DNA of 7,872 bases from a candidate division WWE3 bacterium RIFCSPLOWO2_01_FULL_39_13 (GCA_001772665.1 MEVH01000008.1:1-7872); one strand, 5' to 3'; shown: positions 1-6,695, counted from the first letter of the stretch. The notes: generated by a model from the letters alone, not told the origin. Translations and numbers: made by a program.

Positions 1-22
1 CCTCCTCATACAGAACATTCTT

Positions 23-79
23 AGGAGGATTTTAATTTGATTTAATGAATAGCTTTCAGGAGGAATTTACGTGATTTAA
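23..79 (+). repeat. Tandem imperfect direct repeat, each copy an SD plus start-Ile-stop mini-ORF
   Basis: Copy 1 has AGGAGG at 23-28, then TTG ATT TAA at 37-45. Copy 2 has AGGAGG at 58-63, then GTG ATT TAA at 71-79. The SD-to-start gaps are 8 and 7 bases, which suits initiation, and both copies encode only a start, Ile and a stop. The period is about 35 bases, and TGATTTAA is common to both. CCTCCT at 1-6 is exactly complementary to either AGGAGG, so a hairpin of 6 bp with a 16-base loop could hide the first SD. No stable protein product is expected. It could be a leader with minimal uORFs, a duplicated and decayed gene start, or chance. The repeat is seen directly; any function is inference. 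Confidence 0.5.
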
Positions 80-111
80 ATCGATAAGTATCTTAATGTT
101 CAAGACTTTAA

Positions 112-117
112 TATAAT
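112..117 (+). promoter_or_regulatory. Candidate -10 box (TATAAT) of the methyltransferase gene
   Basis: A perfect TATAAT lies 7 bases before the ATG at 125, so transcription would start at or next to the start codon and give a leaderless mRNA. No good -35 hexamer lies 16-18 bases upstream (the 17-base position reads TATCTT), and there is no extended -10 TG. In such AT-rich DNA a TATAAT can arise by chance. Confidence 0.3.
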
Positions 118-124
118 TGCTGCA

Positions 125-895
125 ATGAAGAAGGTATTGCCTAAGGTGATTAAACATGGGTATGTGAATATATACTCTGACTTATCCTATAGAGAGCTTG
201 TCCAGATAAGATATAAAACCTTGTACAAAAAGGATAATTCCAATTGGGATGATACGATGGTCTATTTGTCAAAAGAGTTTAGAAGACTTGTCTCTTCCGG
301 TTCTGTGGTTCTTGATGCAGGATGCGGTAATGGAAATTATGTTATAGATGAAAACAGAAATAAAATCAAAACGGCAGTAGGAGTTGATGTTAAGGAGGAG
401 TTTACTAAAAAGAATATTTCGATGGATACAATAAGATACTGCGATCTCGAGAAGATGCCGTTTAAGGATGATTATTTTGATGCTGTTGTAAGTTTATGGG
501 TGCTGGAGCATCTAAAATCTCCTGATAAAGTGTTCAAAGAGATCTACCGTGTACTAAAACCAAACGGTTATTTTTTCTTTGCAACACCAAATTACTATTA
601 TTTCCCGCTAAAACTTCTTCATATACTAAGATCAGAAAAAATAAAAAAGCTGCTTAACAAATTATTATTCGGTAGGAGTGAGGAAGATGTATTTAAAACT
701 TACTATAAAGCTAATACGTTAAAAGATATCAGAAAGATTGCCGGTGGACTTTTAAAGGAGAAAAAACTTTTCCTTAACTATGACCCGTCTTATACGTCGT
801 TTAATGATTTAAGTTTTAAATTATCGAATAAGTTTGATAAATTAGTGAATTCTTACATAACAAAAGCACACATTATTGGGATATTCCTGAAATAG
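125..895 (+). CDS. Class I SAM-dependent methyltransferase (Methyltransf_11-like)
   Basis: This 256-residue protein should transfer a methyl group from S-adenosylmethionine; its substrate cannot be told from sequence. Motif I, VLDAGCGNG, is at residues 62-70. The acidic end of the second strand is at GVDV (86-89), and MPFKDDYFDAVVSLWVLEHL (111-130) matches the region that closes the cofactor pocket. RVLKPNGYFFF (142-152) is the post-motif strand and turn typical of UbiE-like enzymes. The residues after about 155 are basic and aromatic and probably form a substrate cap. There is no signal peptide or membrane segment. It is the only + strand gene and converges on tRNA-Val with 17 bases between, with no terminator visible. 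The ATG has no SD. The frame stays open upstream to a TAA at 77-79, and that stretch reads like protein (see findings), so the N-terminus is uncertain. Confidence 0.85.
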   Translation: MKKVLPKVIKHGYVNIYSDLSYRELVQIRYKTLYKKDNSNWDDTMVYLSKEFRRLVSSGSVVLDAGCGNGNYVIDENRNKIKTAVGVDVKEEFTKKNISMDTIRYCDLEKMPFKDDYFDAVVSLWVLEHLKSPDKVFKEIYRVLKPNGYFFFATPNYYYFPLKLLHILRSEKIKKLLNKLLFGRSEEDVFKTYYKANTLKDIRKIAGGLLKEKKLFLNYDPSYTSFNDLSFKLSNKFDKLVNSYITKAHIIGIFLK

Positions 896-912
896 ATGAA
901 CGTGCCAGCCTC

Positions 913-988
913 TGGTGGGTGGTGCAGGACTCGAACCTGCGACCCTCACAATGTCACTGTGATGCTCTGCCAGCTGAGCTAACCACCC
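913..988 (-). tRNA. trnV: tRNA-Val (anticodon GAC)
   Basis: This is a 76-base cloverleaf with encoded CCA. Acceptor strand GGGTGGT pairs with ACCACCC. The D arm is GCTC/GAGC. Anticodon stem TCACA/TGTGA encloses loop GTGACAT, giving anticodon GAC after U33. T stem GCAGG/CCTGC encloses TTCGAGT. It lies 74 bases downstream of clpP on the same strand, so it may be cut from the clpP transcript. Short reading frames across it on either strand are artefacts. Confidence 0.96.
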
Positions 989-1013
989 GTGTTTTTCTAA
1001 ATTTGTGCTATTG

Positions 1014-1055
1014 ACTCCCTTCGCAAGTTTGAACATTGCAGGGAGTTAAGCTCCC
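1014..1055 (-). promoter_or_regulatory. Two mutually exclusive hairpins between clpP and tRNA-Val
   Basis: GGGAG at 1041-1045 can pair with CTCCC at 1051-1055 (5 bp, 5-base loop). Alternatively GGGAGT at 1041-1046 pairs with ACTCCC at 1014-1019, extended inward by GCAA (1023-1026) with TTGC (1036-1039) around a 9-base loop. The shared strand makes the two folds exclusive. Neither is followed by a T-run in the - direction, so neither is a standard terminator. They may protect the clpP mRNA 3' end or guide processing of the downstream tRNA; that role is inference. Confidence 0.4.
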
Positions 1056-1062
1056 GGTTCTC

Positions 1063-1650
1063 CTAGCTGAGTATTTTATCAATTATACCGTACTTTTGAG
1101 CCTGTTCTGGATTCATATGGTAGTCTCTATCAGCATCTTTTTGTATCTTTGAGACGGGAGTCCCGGTGTCTTTTGACAAGCACTTATATGTCTGCTCCCT
1201 TAGCCTTAAGATTTCTTTTGCATGAATTTCTATATCTGATGCCTGTCCTTCCAACCCTCCGGTAATCAAAGGCTGATGTATTAAGATCATAGAGCTTGGC
1301 AAAGAAAATCTTTTGCCCTTTGCTCCTCCAGCTAATATTACAGACCCCATTGAAGCTGCCATACCAACGCAGATAGTTGAGACATCGCATTTTATGTGCT
1401 TCATGGTATCGTATATTGCCATTCCGCTGTAGATGGATCCTCCAGGAGAGTTGATGTAGATCTTTATATCCTTCTTTTCATCCTCAGCCTGAAGAAAAAG
1501 AAGCTGGGCGACGACGGTATTTGCAGTGTCGTCATCTATCGGCCCAGTAATAAAGATGATTCTGTCTTTTAGAAGACGAGAATAAATATCATAAGATCTT
1601 TCGAAACCCTTCGGATCTTGTTCAACAACCATCGGAATTAAATGGCCCAT
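1063..1650 (-). CDS. clpP: ATP-dependent Clp protease proteolytic subunit ClpP
   Basis: ClpP is the serine peptidase that forms the degradation chamber used by ClpX/ClpA/ClpC unfoldases in the cytoplasm. The protein has 195 residues, the normal family length. The N-terminus (IPMVVEQ, then SYDIYSRLLKDRIIF) matches mature ClpP, so little or no propeptide is expected. The catalytic triad is Ser100 in GMAASMGS, His125 in MILIHQPL, and Asp176 in DADRDYH, assigned by alignment from memory to the E. coli enzyme. NSPGGS (68-72 region) is the oxyanion-hole loop. The chosen ATG gives the usual N-terminal loop and overlaps the end of tig by 13 bases, so the two are probably translationally coupled. No clpX follows within the window; tRNA-Val comes next. 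A good SD is absent at -5 to -12. Confidence 0.98.
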   Translation of the reverse strand: MGHLIPMVVEQDPKGFERSYDIYSRLLKDRIIFITGPIDDDTANTVVAQLLFLQAEDEKKDIKIYINSPGGSIYSGMAIYDTMKHIKCDVSTICVGMAASMGSVILAGGAKGKRFSLPSSMILIHQPLITGGLEGQASDIEIHAKEILRLREQTYKCLSKDTGTPVSKIQKDADRDYHMNPEQAQKYGIIDKILS

Positions 1651-2552
1651 TTTTTATTGTTTTCATCCTGCTTTTCAGAAGACTTCTTTTCTGAACCCTC
1701 GGATTTACTATCTGATTTTGAGATATACTCTGCTAATTTCTGAAGCGTTTTATTTTTTATTAAGACCGCTTTTATATACATTTTGTGCTCACTCTTAGAC
1801 ATTTCTTCACGGCTTTTTAAATCAGGTATCGCTTGAATTGTTTTTTCAATTTCATCATCCAAGACCTCTATATTTTCAAGTCGCGAAATCTCGGTAATTA
1901 TAAAATCGGCCTTCAAAGTTGCAAGCGCATTATCCCTATACTCTTTTCTTATATCGTCTGCTGTTTTTTTGACGGCCTGAAGATACTGGTCTACAGTTAA
2001 TCCCATCTTAGATGTCTGATCAATAAGGCTAGACATCATCCTGTTTAATTCTTCTTCAACTAAAACCTCCGATATGCCCGCATTACAAACCTCCAAAAGA
2101 GTCTTAATTATTTCCTGATTCGCCTTTTGCATCTGTGATGCAATGTCAGTGGAAGTGCTGTCAAGTTTAATCTTTCTAACTGCAGTTTTGTAATCGCCTG
2201 TTTTTATTTCGGGCAGTTCGACAATAGTTACTACCAAGGTAAGGTCTTTTCCTTCATCAAATTCTTTTATTTCGAATTTTGGATAAACTATCGGCTTAAG
2301 CTTATACTCATTGATAATTTGAGAGTAGATTTTTTGCAGCAGGCGATTCAGCGCGTGTCCGCGAAGCTTTGACTTATCAACGTTTTCTTTAACAACTGAC
2401 AGCGGGGCTTTGCCTTTTCTAAAACCCTTAATTTCAGCCTTTTCAGCTTCGTGCTTAAGTGATTCCTCATAGGCCTCGGTGACTTTTTCTTTTTCGACCT
2501 TTACATCGATTTTGTAAGTATTGTTCTGCTGTTTATCTACTTTTATATCCAT
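1638..2552 (-). CDS. tig: Trigger factor, short form lacking the PPIase domain
   Basis: Trigger factor is a ribosome-bound chaperone that shields nascent chains. Residues 1-112 form the ribosome-binding domain, with the docking signature GFRKGKAP at 43-50. Residues from about 135 to 275 are the helical chaperone arms (LVEEELNRMMSSLIDQ near 164-179 and TVDQYL near 187 are family-like). At 304 residues it is well below the roughly 430 of E. coli; the FKBP-type prolyl isomerase domain normally inserted between these parts is missing. Residues 278-301 form a Ser/Lys/Glu-rich, probably disordered tail. It starts 10 bases after the permease stop without an SD and overlaps clpP by 13 bases. The tig-clpP order is common in bacteria; the exporter genes directly upstream are not the usual neighbours. 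Confidence 0.93.
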   Translation of the reverse strand: MDIKVDKQQNNTYKIDVKVEKEKVTEAYEESLKHEAEKAEIKGFRKGKAPLSVVKENVDKSKLRGHALNRLLQKIYSQIINEYKLKPIVYPKFEIKEFDEGKDLTLVVTIVELPEIKTGDYKTAVRKIKLDSTSTDIASQMQKANQEIIKTLLEVCNAGISEVLVEEELNRMMSSLIDQTSKMGLTVDQYLQAVKKTADDIRKEYRDNALATLKADFIITEISRLENIEVLDDEIEKTIQAIPDLKSREEMSKSEHKMYIKAVLIKNKTLQKLAEYISKSDSKSEGSEKKSSEKQDENNKKWAI

Positions 2553-2562
2553 AATTATTTAG

Positions 2563-3741
2563 CTATTCATATCGCAGTGCTTCAATTGGATCCTTTCGGC
2601 TTGCTTTAACCGCCGGATATGTCCCAAAGATTATACCTACAAAGGCTGCAAATGAAAAGGCAAGAACAATCGACCACCATGGCACTTCGGTTCCTATAAA
2701 CTGTCTGCCGGCGAGTGAACCAAGCCAGCCGAGAATAATTCCTATAGTTCCTCCACCCACACTGAGCATTGTCGACTCGATTAAAAACTGGTACCCGATA
2801 TCAGACGGGGTTGCACCTACTGCTTTTCTTAATCCTATTTCTCTCGTTCGTTCAGTTACTGAAACGAGCATTATATTCATTATTCCGATTCCTCCTACCA
2901 GAAGAGATATACCAGCAATAGCTCCCAGTCCCAGGGTCAGTATTTGGAGGATATTCTGAATCGACGATAAAATGTCTTTTTGCGAAAGAACAGTGAAGTC
3001 ATCTGGCTTTAAATCCCTCTGCAGGGCTCTTTCTATTGATTTCATGGCTTTATTCATGTCGTATCCTTCTGGGACTTTAATTACTATATTGCTTAAGTTT
3101 TTTATTTCAAACGAGCTTATTGCCGAGGTATAAGGGACGATTGCCATTTCATCGAAATTTCTCCCCTTTTCTTTGTATGTGCCAATAACAGTGTATGTGT
3201 CGTTTCCTATTTTTATTTTCTGGCCGATAGGGTTTTGGTTCGAAAAAAGCTCTTCTTTAACGGTCGGGCCGAGTACCGCGACTTTTGCCTTGGATCTTAC
3301 ATCCCCCTTTGTAAAAAACGAGCCTTCGTCAATTAAATAGTCAAAGACGCTTGCGTCTTCGTTAATTCCCATTACGGTCGAAAAGTAGCTTTTTGTTTTG
3401 TATCTTATGGTTTCACCAATCTGGACAATTGGTGTTATTTGGCCAAGCACTTCAGCTGCATGCACTTTGATTAAATCTATATGCTTTTCTTCTAATTTGT
3501 TCCTGCTGAAGGAGCTTCCTGGATCTCTGCCGAAATTTACTTTACCGGGCTGCACAAATAATAAGTTAGACCCAAGTGCTTCAAATTGGTCGGTAATGTA
3601 GTTCTGGACTCCTCTGCCTATTGAAATAAGAAGTATAACAGCAGAAACCCCTATAATAACTCCAAGCATTGTCAGGGCTGAGCGGATTTTATTTGAATTC
3701 AAGGCCGTGAATGCTGTTTTAGCTGTTTCAAATATCCTCAT
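2563..3741 (-). CDS. MacB/FtsX-type ABC transporter permease
   Basis: This 392-residue integral membrane subunit belongs to a type VII (MacB-like mechanotransmission) ABC exporter. A first membrane helix at about 22-43 is followed by a large extracytoplasmic MacB core domain (about 45-250). Three more helices lie near 267-290, 320-343 and 357-380. The family signature SVTERTREIGLRKAVGA is at 294-310, in the cytoplasmic coupling region that contacts the ATPase, and the C-terminus GTYPAVKASRKDPIEALRYE is also diagnostic. It lacks a fused ATPase domain; that is the separate gene just upstream, overlapping by 4 bases (ATGA). This start has the only reasonable SD in the cluster, GGAG 7 bases before the ATG. 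The substrate is unknown; relatives export peptides, toxins, antibiotics or lipoproteins. A resistance role should not be assumed. Confidence 0.93.
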   Translation of the reverse strand: MRIFETAKTAFTALNSNKIRSALTMLGVIIGVSAVILLISIGRGVQNYITDQFEALGSNLLFVQPGKVNFGRDPGSSFSRNKLEEKHIDLIKVHAAEVLGQITPIVQIGETIRYKTKSYFSTVMGINEDASVFDYLIDEGSFFTKGDVRSKAKVAVLGPTVKEELFSNQNPIGQKIKIGNDTYTVIGTYKEKGRNFDEMAIVPYTSAISSFEIKNLSNIVIKVPEGYDMNKAMKSIERALQRDLKPDDFTVLSQKDILSSIQNILQILTLGLGAIAGISLLVGGIGIMNIMLVSVTERTREIGLRKAVGATPSDIGYQFLIESTMLSVGGGTIGIILGWLGSLAGRQFIGTEVPWWSIVLAFSFAAFVGIIFGTYPAVKASRKDPIEALRYE

Positions 3742-4412
3742 GCTATTTCTCCATCCTTTAGAAATATCTGTCTTTTGGTTTGTTTTGCAATATCCTCATC
3801 GTGTGTGACTATTATTACTGTTGTGCCTTTTGAGTGAAGTTTCTTAAAAAGGTCCATTATTTCTCTGCCTGTCCTTGTATCAAGATTTCCGGTCGGTTCG
3901 TCTGCAAGAATTATTGAGGGGTCATTTACTAATGCCCTTGCAATTGCCACCCTCTGTTTCTGTCCTCCTGAAAGCTCGTTGGATTTATTGTATTTTCTAT
4001 GTGAGAGCCCTACTATTTCAAGCATTTCGTCCGCTTTATTCTTCCATTCACTGCCGGGAACATTGCTGTATTTTAATGGCAAAAGGACGTTTTCGAGAGC
4101 TGTTGCTCTTTGGAGAAGGTTAAAAGACTGAAAAACAAATCCTATTTCTTTATTTCTGATTTTGGCGAGAGATGTTTCGTCAAGGCAGCTTACATCCTTT
4201 CCATTTAAGAATATTTTTCCGCTTGTCGGCGAATCCAGGAGTCCGATTATGTGCATGAGTGTAGACTTGCCCGAGCCGGATTTGCCGACTATAGATATAA
4301 GGTCGCTTCTGTTAATCTGAACGGAAATGTTTTTTAGAGCCTCTATTTTGACCTTTCCTATTTCGTAGGTTTTGGTAATATGTTGTGCTTCAAGGATCAG
4401 TTTGCTTTGCAT
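3738..4412 (-). CDS. ABC transporter ATP-binding protein, MacB/LolD family
   Basis: This 224-residue cytoplasmic ATPase drives the permease encoded next to it. Walker A GKSGSGKST is at 43-51, the Q-loop glutamine is Gln95 (FVFQSF), signature LSGGQKQ is at 147-153, and Walker B plus D-loop ILADEPTGNLD is at 168-178 with catalytic Glu172. The H-loop is His204 in VTHD. All catalytic elements are intact. The spacing and the FNLLQRATALENVLLPL stretch are typical of LolD/MacB/FtsE-type ATPases. The stop codon overlaps the permease start (ATGA), so translation is probably coupled. It is separated from the adaptor gene by 48 bases holding a weak ACTGG/CCAGT hairpin and a TATAAA, which might be an internal promoter. 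No SD precedes its ATG. Confidence 0.96.
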   Translation of the reverse strand: MQSKLILEAQHITKTYEIGKVKIEALKNISVQINRSDLISIVGKSGSGKSTLMHIIGLLDSPTSGKIFLNGKDVSCLDETSLAKIRNKEIGFVFQSFNLLQRATALENVLLPLKYSNVPGSEWKNKADEMLEIVGLSHRKYNKSNELSGGQKQRVAIARALVNDPSIILADEPTGNLDTRTGREIMDLFKKLHSKGTTVIIVTHDEDIAKQTKRQIFLKDGEIA

Positions 4413-4460
4413 AAGTATTAATCAATTTATACTGGCTTGCCTAGAAACACCAGTGGAATG

Positions 4461-5516
4461 TCATTGTACAACTTTGATTTTAATACCTTCTTTAAATTGA
4501 TTGGTGCCGTTCACCGGAATGACAATTGTTTTGCCAGATAGATCAGTTTTGATTTCTGTGTATAAGTCTCCCCGCAGTCCTATATCTACATCTTCTTTGT
4601 GCAGGACTCCGTTTTCTGCTGTCCATACGTAATGCTTTTCGCCATCGTTGTATACTGCATCATAATCAAGTGATTGCACTTCCTGGTCAGTTTTTTCAAC
4701 AATAATATCTGCATCTCCTGTCATTCCAAGTGATATTTGTCTGTCTTCTTCTGTTTCTATTGAGATCTCAACCAGAAATCTTTCGTCTCCTGTTGCAGTT
4801 TTCTGTGCATACCTGGTAAGCATTGTAACTTTTCCATTGAAAGAACCATTATCGTAAGAATCCAGAGTTATTTCTGCAGACTGGTCTTCACGGACAAACC
4901 CATAATCCTCCTGGTCAAGGTCTATTTCAAAATGGACATTGTTGAGGTCTGCAATTTTAATGACAGTTGACGCTGCTACTGCGGTTTCTCCATCTTTTTT
5001 GTTTATTTCAAGGATTGTTCCGGCAAAAGGGGCTGTGATTTTGTAATTATTCAGCGTGGATCTCTGGGCCTGATAAGAAGCTTCTGCCTGGCTGATAAGC
5101 TCGTCATATTTCCTAATCTGGAGCTTATAATCGTTGCTGTTTCGGCTCTCCTGGCTGTCATTCCTGTGATCGTAGATATAGATATCTTTGTTTCTTATTG
5201 CAATATCTCTTGCATCTTTGAGTGCATTGGCTGTTTCAGATGCTGAAGACGAATTAAGCAAGGCTGCGATTTGCCCCTTAGAAACAGTTTCTCCTTTTTC
5301 GACATAAATCTTGCTGATAACTCCGCTCGCTGGAAACGAGAGGTCGACCGAATTTTTTGATACAACCGACCCATTTGCAGAAACTGTTTTTTCAACTGCT
5401 CTATTTTGAGTCTCCACTATCTTTACCGGCAGCCCAGAGTTTTTGACTCTGGTGTATATTGCTATTGCAATTAAAATTAAGGCTGTTCCTGCAATCAGCA
5501 ATACCTTTTTATTCAT
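4461..5516 (-). CDS. MacA/HlyD-type membrane-fusion (adaptor) protein
   Basis: This extracytoplasmic adaptor of the MacB-like exporter has 351 residues. One uncleaved membrane anchor lies at about 4-22, and no lipobox is seen. A split lipoyl-like domain has its first half at about 57-88 (GVISKIYVEKGETVSKGQ, 65-82) and its second at about 158-190, beginning with the hallmark TAPFAGTI (161-168). Between them, residues 92-155 form a short helical hairpin rich in charged residues, shorter than in adaptors that reach TolC. Beta-barrel and membrane-proximal domains follow from about 192 to 351. With no outer-membrane channel gene nearby, it probably works as in Gram-positive relatives such as YknX. 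Its ATG comes one base after the upstream stop (TAA T ATG), so re-initiation by the same ribosome is likely. Confidence 0.93.
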   Translation of the reverse strand: MNKKVLLIAGTALILIAIAIYTRVKNSGLPVKIVETQNRAVEKTVSANGSVVSKNSVDLSFPASGVISKIYVEKGETVSKGQIAALLNSSSASETANALKDARDIAIRNKDIYIYDHRNDSQESRNSNDYKLQIRKYDELISQAEASYQAQRSTLNNYKITAPFAGTILEINKKDGETAVAASTVIKIADLNNVHFEIDLDQEDYGFVREDQSAEITLDSYDNGSFNGKVTMLTRYAQKTATGDERFLVEISIETEEDRQISLGMTGDADIIVEKTDQEVQSLDYDAVYNDGEKHYVWTAENGVLHKEDVDIGLRGDLYTEIKTDLSGKTIVIPVNGTNQFKEGIKIKVVQ

Positions 5517-5517
5517 A

Positions 5518-6537
5518 TTAATTCTTTTTTAGGTATACACGGGTTATGTATCCTAGAACTAATGCAGTTGAGACAAAATATATTAGCACAGATAGGGCGG
5601 AGGATAGTGTTATAAGGTTGAATATTAAAAGTCCTGAAATAATTTGAATAAGACCGATATTCTTTGTTTTAAATACCCTTTTGCCAATCCAGACTGAAGT
5701 AATTATTGGGGAAAGATAAGCTACTATGGCGACATATCCTGCTAGAATCAGTGTGATAGGAATGCCTGCCCCGCTGGCAAAAGACAAAAATCCTGTTAAA
5801 ACTATTACTCCTGCTGATATCAACCCTGACAATAGGTGTTTTGAGAATTTGCTTTCAACTTCTGATACTGCTTTTTCAAGAATATCTCTTCTTGTACGGA
5901 TGATAAATATTGTTATAACAAGAAGCACTAATGTATAAAATATTCTCACGACTATAAAGTCAGCTTTTGAGCTTGCGGGTTCATATGGCGCAATTTTTCT
6001 GATCTCCCCTGAAATGTCAGCCTGTTCAGAAATATCAGGGCGTGATTCAGTGTAAAAGAAATTTCCCATTATTTTGCCGTCTATTATTATATTTGCATCG
6101 TAAGAATATCCCAGGTTTAGATCTTTTCCTATTCTGCCTTCAAGATTGAAATCTTTTGTCATTCCGTATACATCCTTGTTGATTTCTCCGATTGATGTGA
6201 TGTAAATATTTTGGGATATAAAAGCAAAAGTTCCATCTACAACAGATTTTACTTCAGCTCTTATAGATATTATTCTTAAATCGCCGTTAATAGGAGATTC
6301 TACTGTGACGCTTTCTCCGACTGCAAATACATCGCCGTTTATAGTTTCCTGAATAAGAATATCTTTTCCTATCAGAATAGTATCTCCAAAAAGAGTTTTG
6401 TTTACTGTCAGCTGTTCGTCAGTAATTAAATTGGGAGGAGATGGTATATTTGACTCTTCCTGTGCGAGCACATTGGGAGACTTCGCAAAAAACATCAAGG
6501 CCAAGACAGATAGTAATGTTGTTAATATTTTATTCAT
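5518..6537 (-). CDS. Membrane protein with bactofilin-like beta-helix ectodomain and about five TM helices
   Basis: This 339-residue protein has two parts. A signal peptide (residues 1-25, cleavage probably after VLA) leads into a region at about 45-180 with regular short strands and recurring turns (INGDVFAVGESV, INGDLR, INKDVYG, IGKDLNLG, IDGKIMGNF). This resembles the right-handed beta-helix of polymer-forming/bactofilin-like proteins. Five hydrophobic segments follow near 193-213, 236-254, 258-278, 295-312 and 314-333, with a charged loop at 214-235. The ATG is chosen because a signal peptide starts there; the open frame continues upstream only through the tRNA-Leu gene. No SD exists: just 5 bases separate the ATG from the tRNA CCA. 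Lying one base before the adaptor gene, it is probably a partner of the exporter. Its exact function is unknown. Confidence 0.8.
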   Translation of the reverse strand: MNKILTTLLSVLALMFFAKSPNVLAQEESNIPSPPNLITDEQLTVNKTLFGDTILIGKDILIQETINGDVFAVGESVTVESPINGDLRIISIRAEVKSVVDGTFAFISQNIYITSIGEINKDVYGMTKDFNLEGRIGKDLNLGYSYDANIIIDGKIMGNFFYTESRPDISEQADISGEIRKIAPYEPASSKADFIVVRIFYTLVLLVITIFIIRTRRDILEKAVSEVESKFSKHLLSGLISAGVIVLTGFLSFASGAGIPITLILAGYVAIVAYLSPIITSVWIGKRVFKTKNIGLIQIISGLLIFNLITLSSALSVLIYFVSTALVLGYITRVYLKKN

Positions 6538-6542
6538 ATTTC

Positions 6543-6630
6543 TGGTGCCGAGGAGAGGGGTCGAACCTCCACCCGCTTTCGGCGGACATGGTCCTAAACC
6601 ATGCGCGTCTGCCAATTCCGCCACCTCGGC
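6543..6630 (-). tRNA. trnL: tRNA-Leu (anticodon TAG)
   Basis: This is an 88-base class II tRNA with encoded CCA. Acceptor GCCGAGG pairs with CCTCGGC. Anticodon stem CATGG/CCATG holds loop TTTAGGA, anticodon TAG. The long variable arm has stem CCGC/GCGG around CGAAA, as expected for Leu. T stem GGAGG/CCTCT (one G-T pair) holds TTCGACC. Its 3' end lies 5 bases before the start codon of the following membrane-protein gene on the same strand. No clear -35/-10 pair precedes it. Confidence 0.96.
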
Positions 6631-6695
6631 CTGATTTTCTTTCTTTAAAACGATTTGCTTACAATCTCTATTCACTTCCCATGTATTCCAGCTTT

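Noticed and set aside
1..28. 3' end of a 16S rRNA gene (CCTCCT at the window edge resembles the anti-SD tail)
   Set aside because: Only six bases are visible and no spacer tRNA or 23S follows; a methyltransferase starts 120 bases later. Sequence to the left would settle it.
71..79. Stop-codon reassignment to explain the TAA in the methyltransferase 5' region
   Set aside because: TAA ends tig and the beta-helix membrane-protein gene, and TGA ends the adaptor and ATPase genes in proper places. The known CPR recoding affects TGA, not TAA.
842..1036. A 64-residue - strand frame spanning tRNA-Val
   Set aside because: Its middle (LAQLAEHHSDIVRVAGSSPAPPT-type text) is translated tRNA, and the frame overlaps the methyltransferase end.
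4413..4460. A terminator or strong internal promoter between the adaptor and ATPase genes
   Set aside because: The ACTGG/CCAGT stem has 5 bp and a 14-base loop with no T-run, and TATAAA has no matching -35; too weak to list.
6538..6675. An N-terminal extension of the beta-helix membrane protein by 46 residues through the tRNA-Leu region
   Set aside because: The extension is a translation of tRNA-Leu (EVAELADAHGLGPC and similar text is typical of translated tRNA genes). A clear signal peptide begins at the ATG at 6537.
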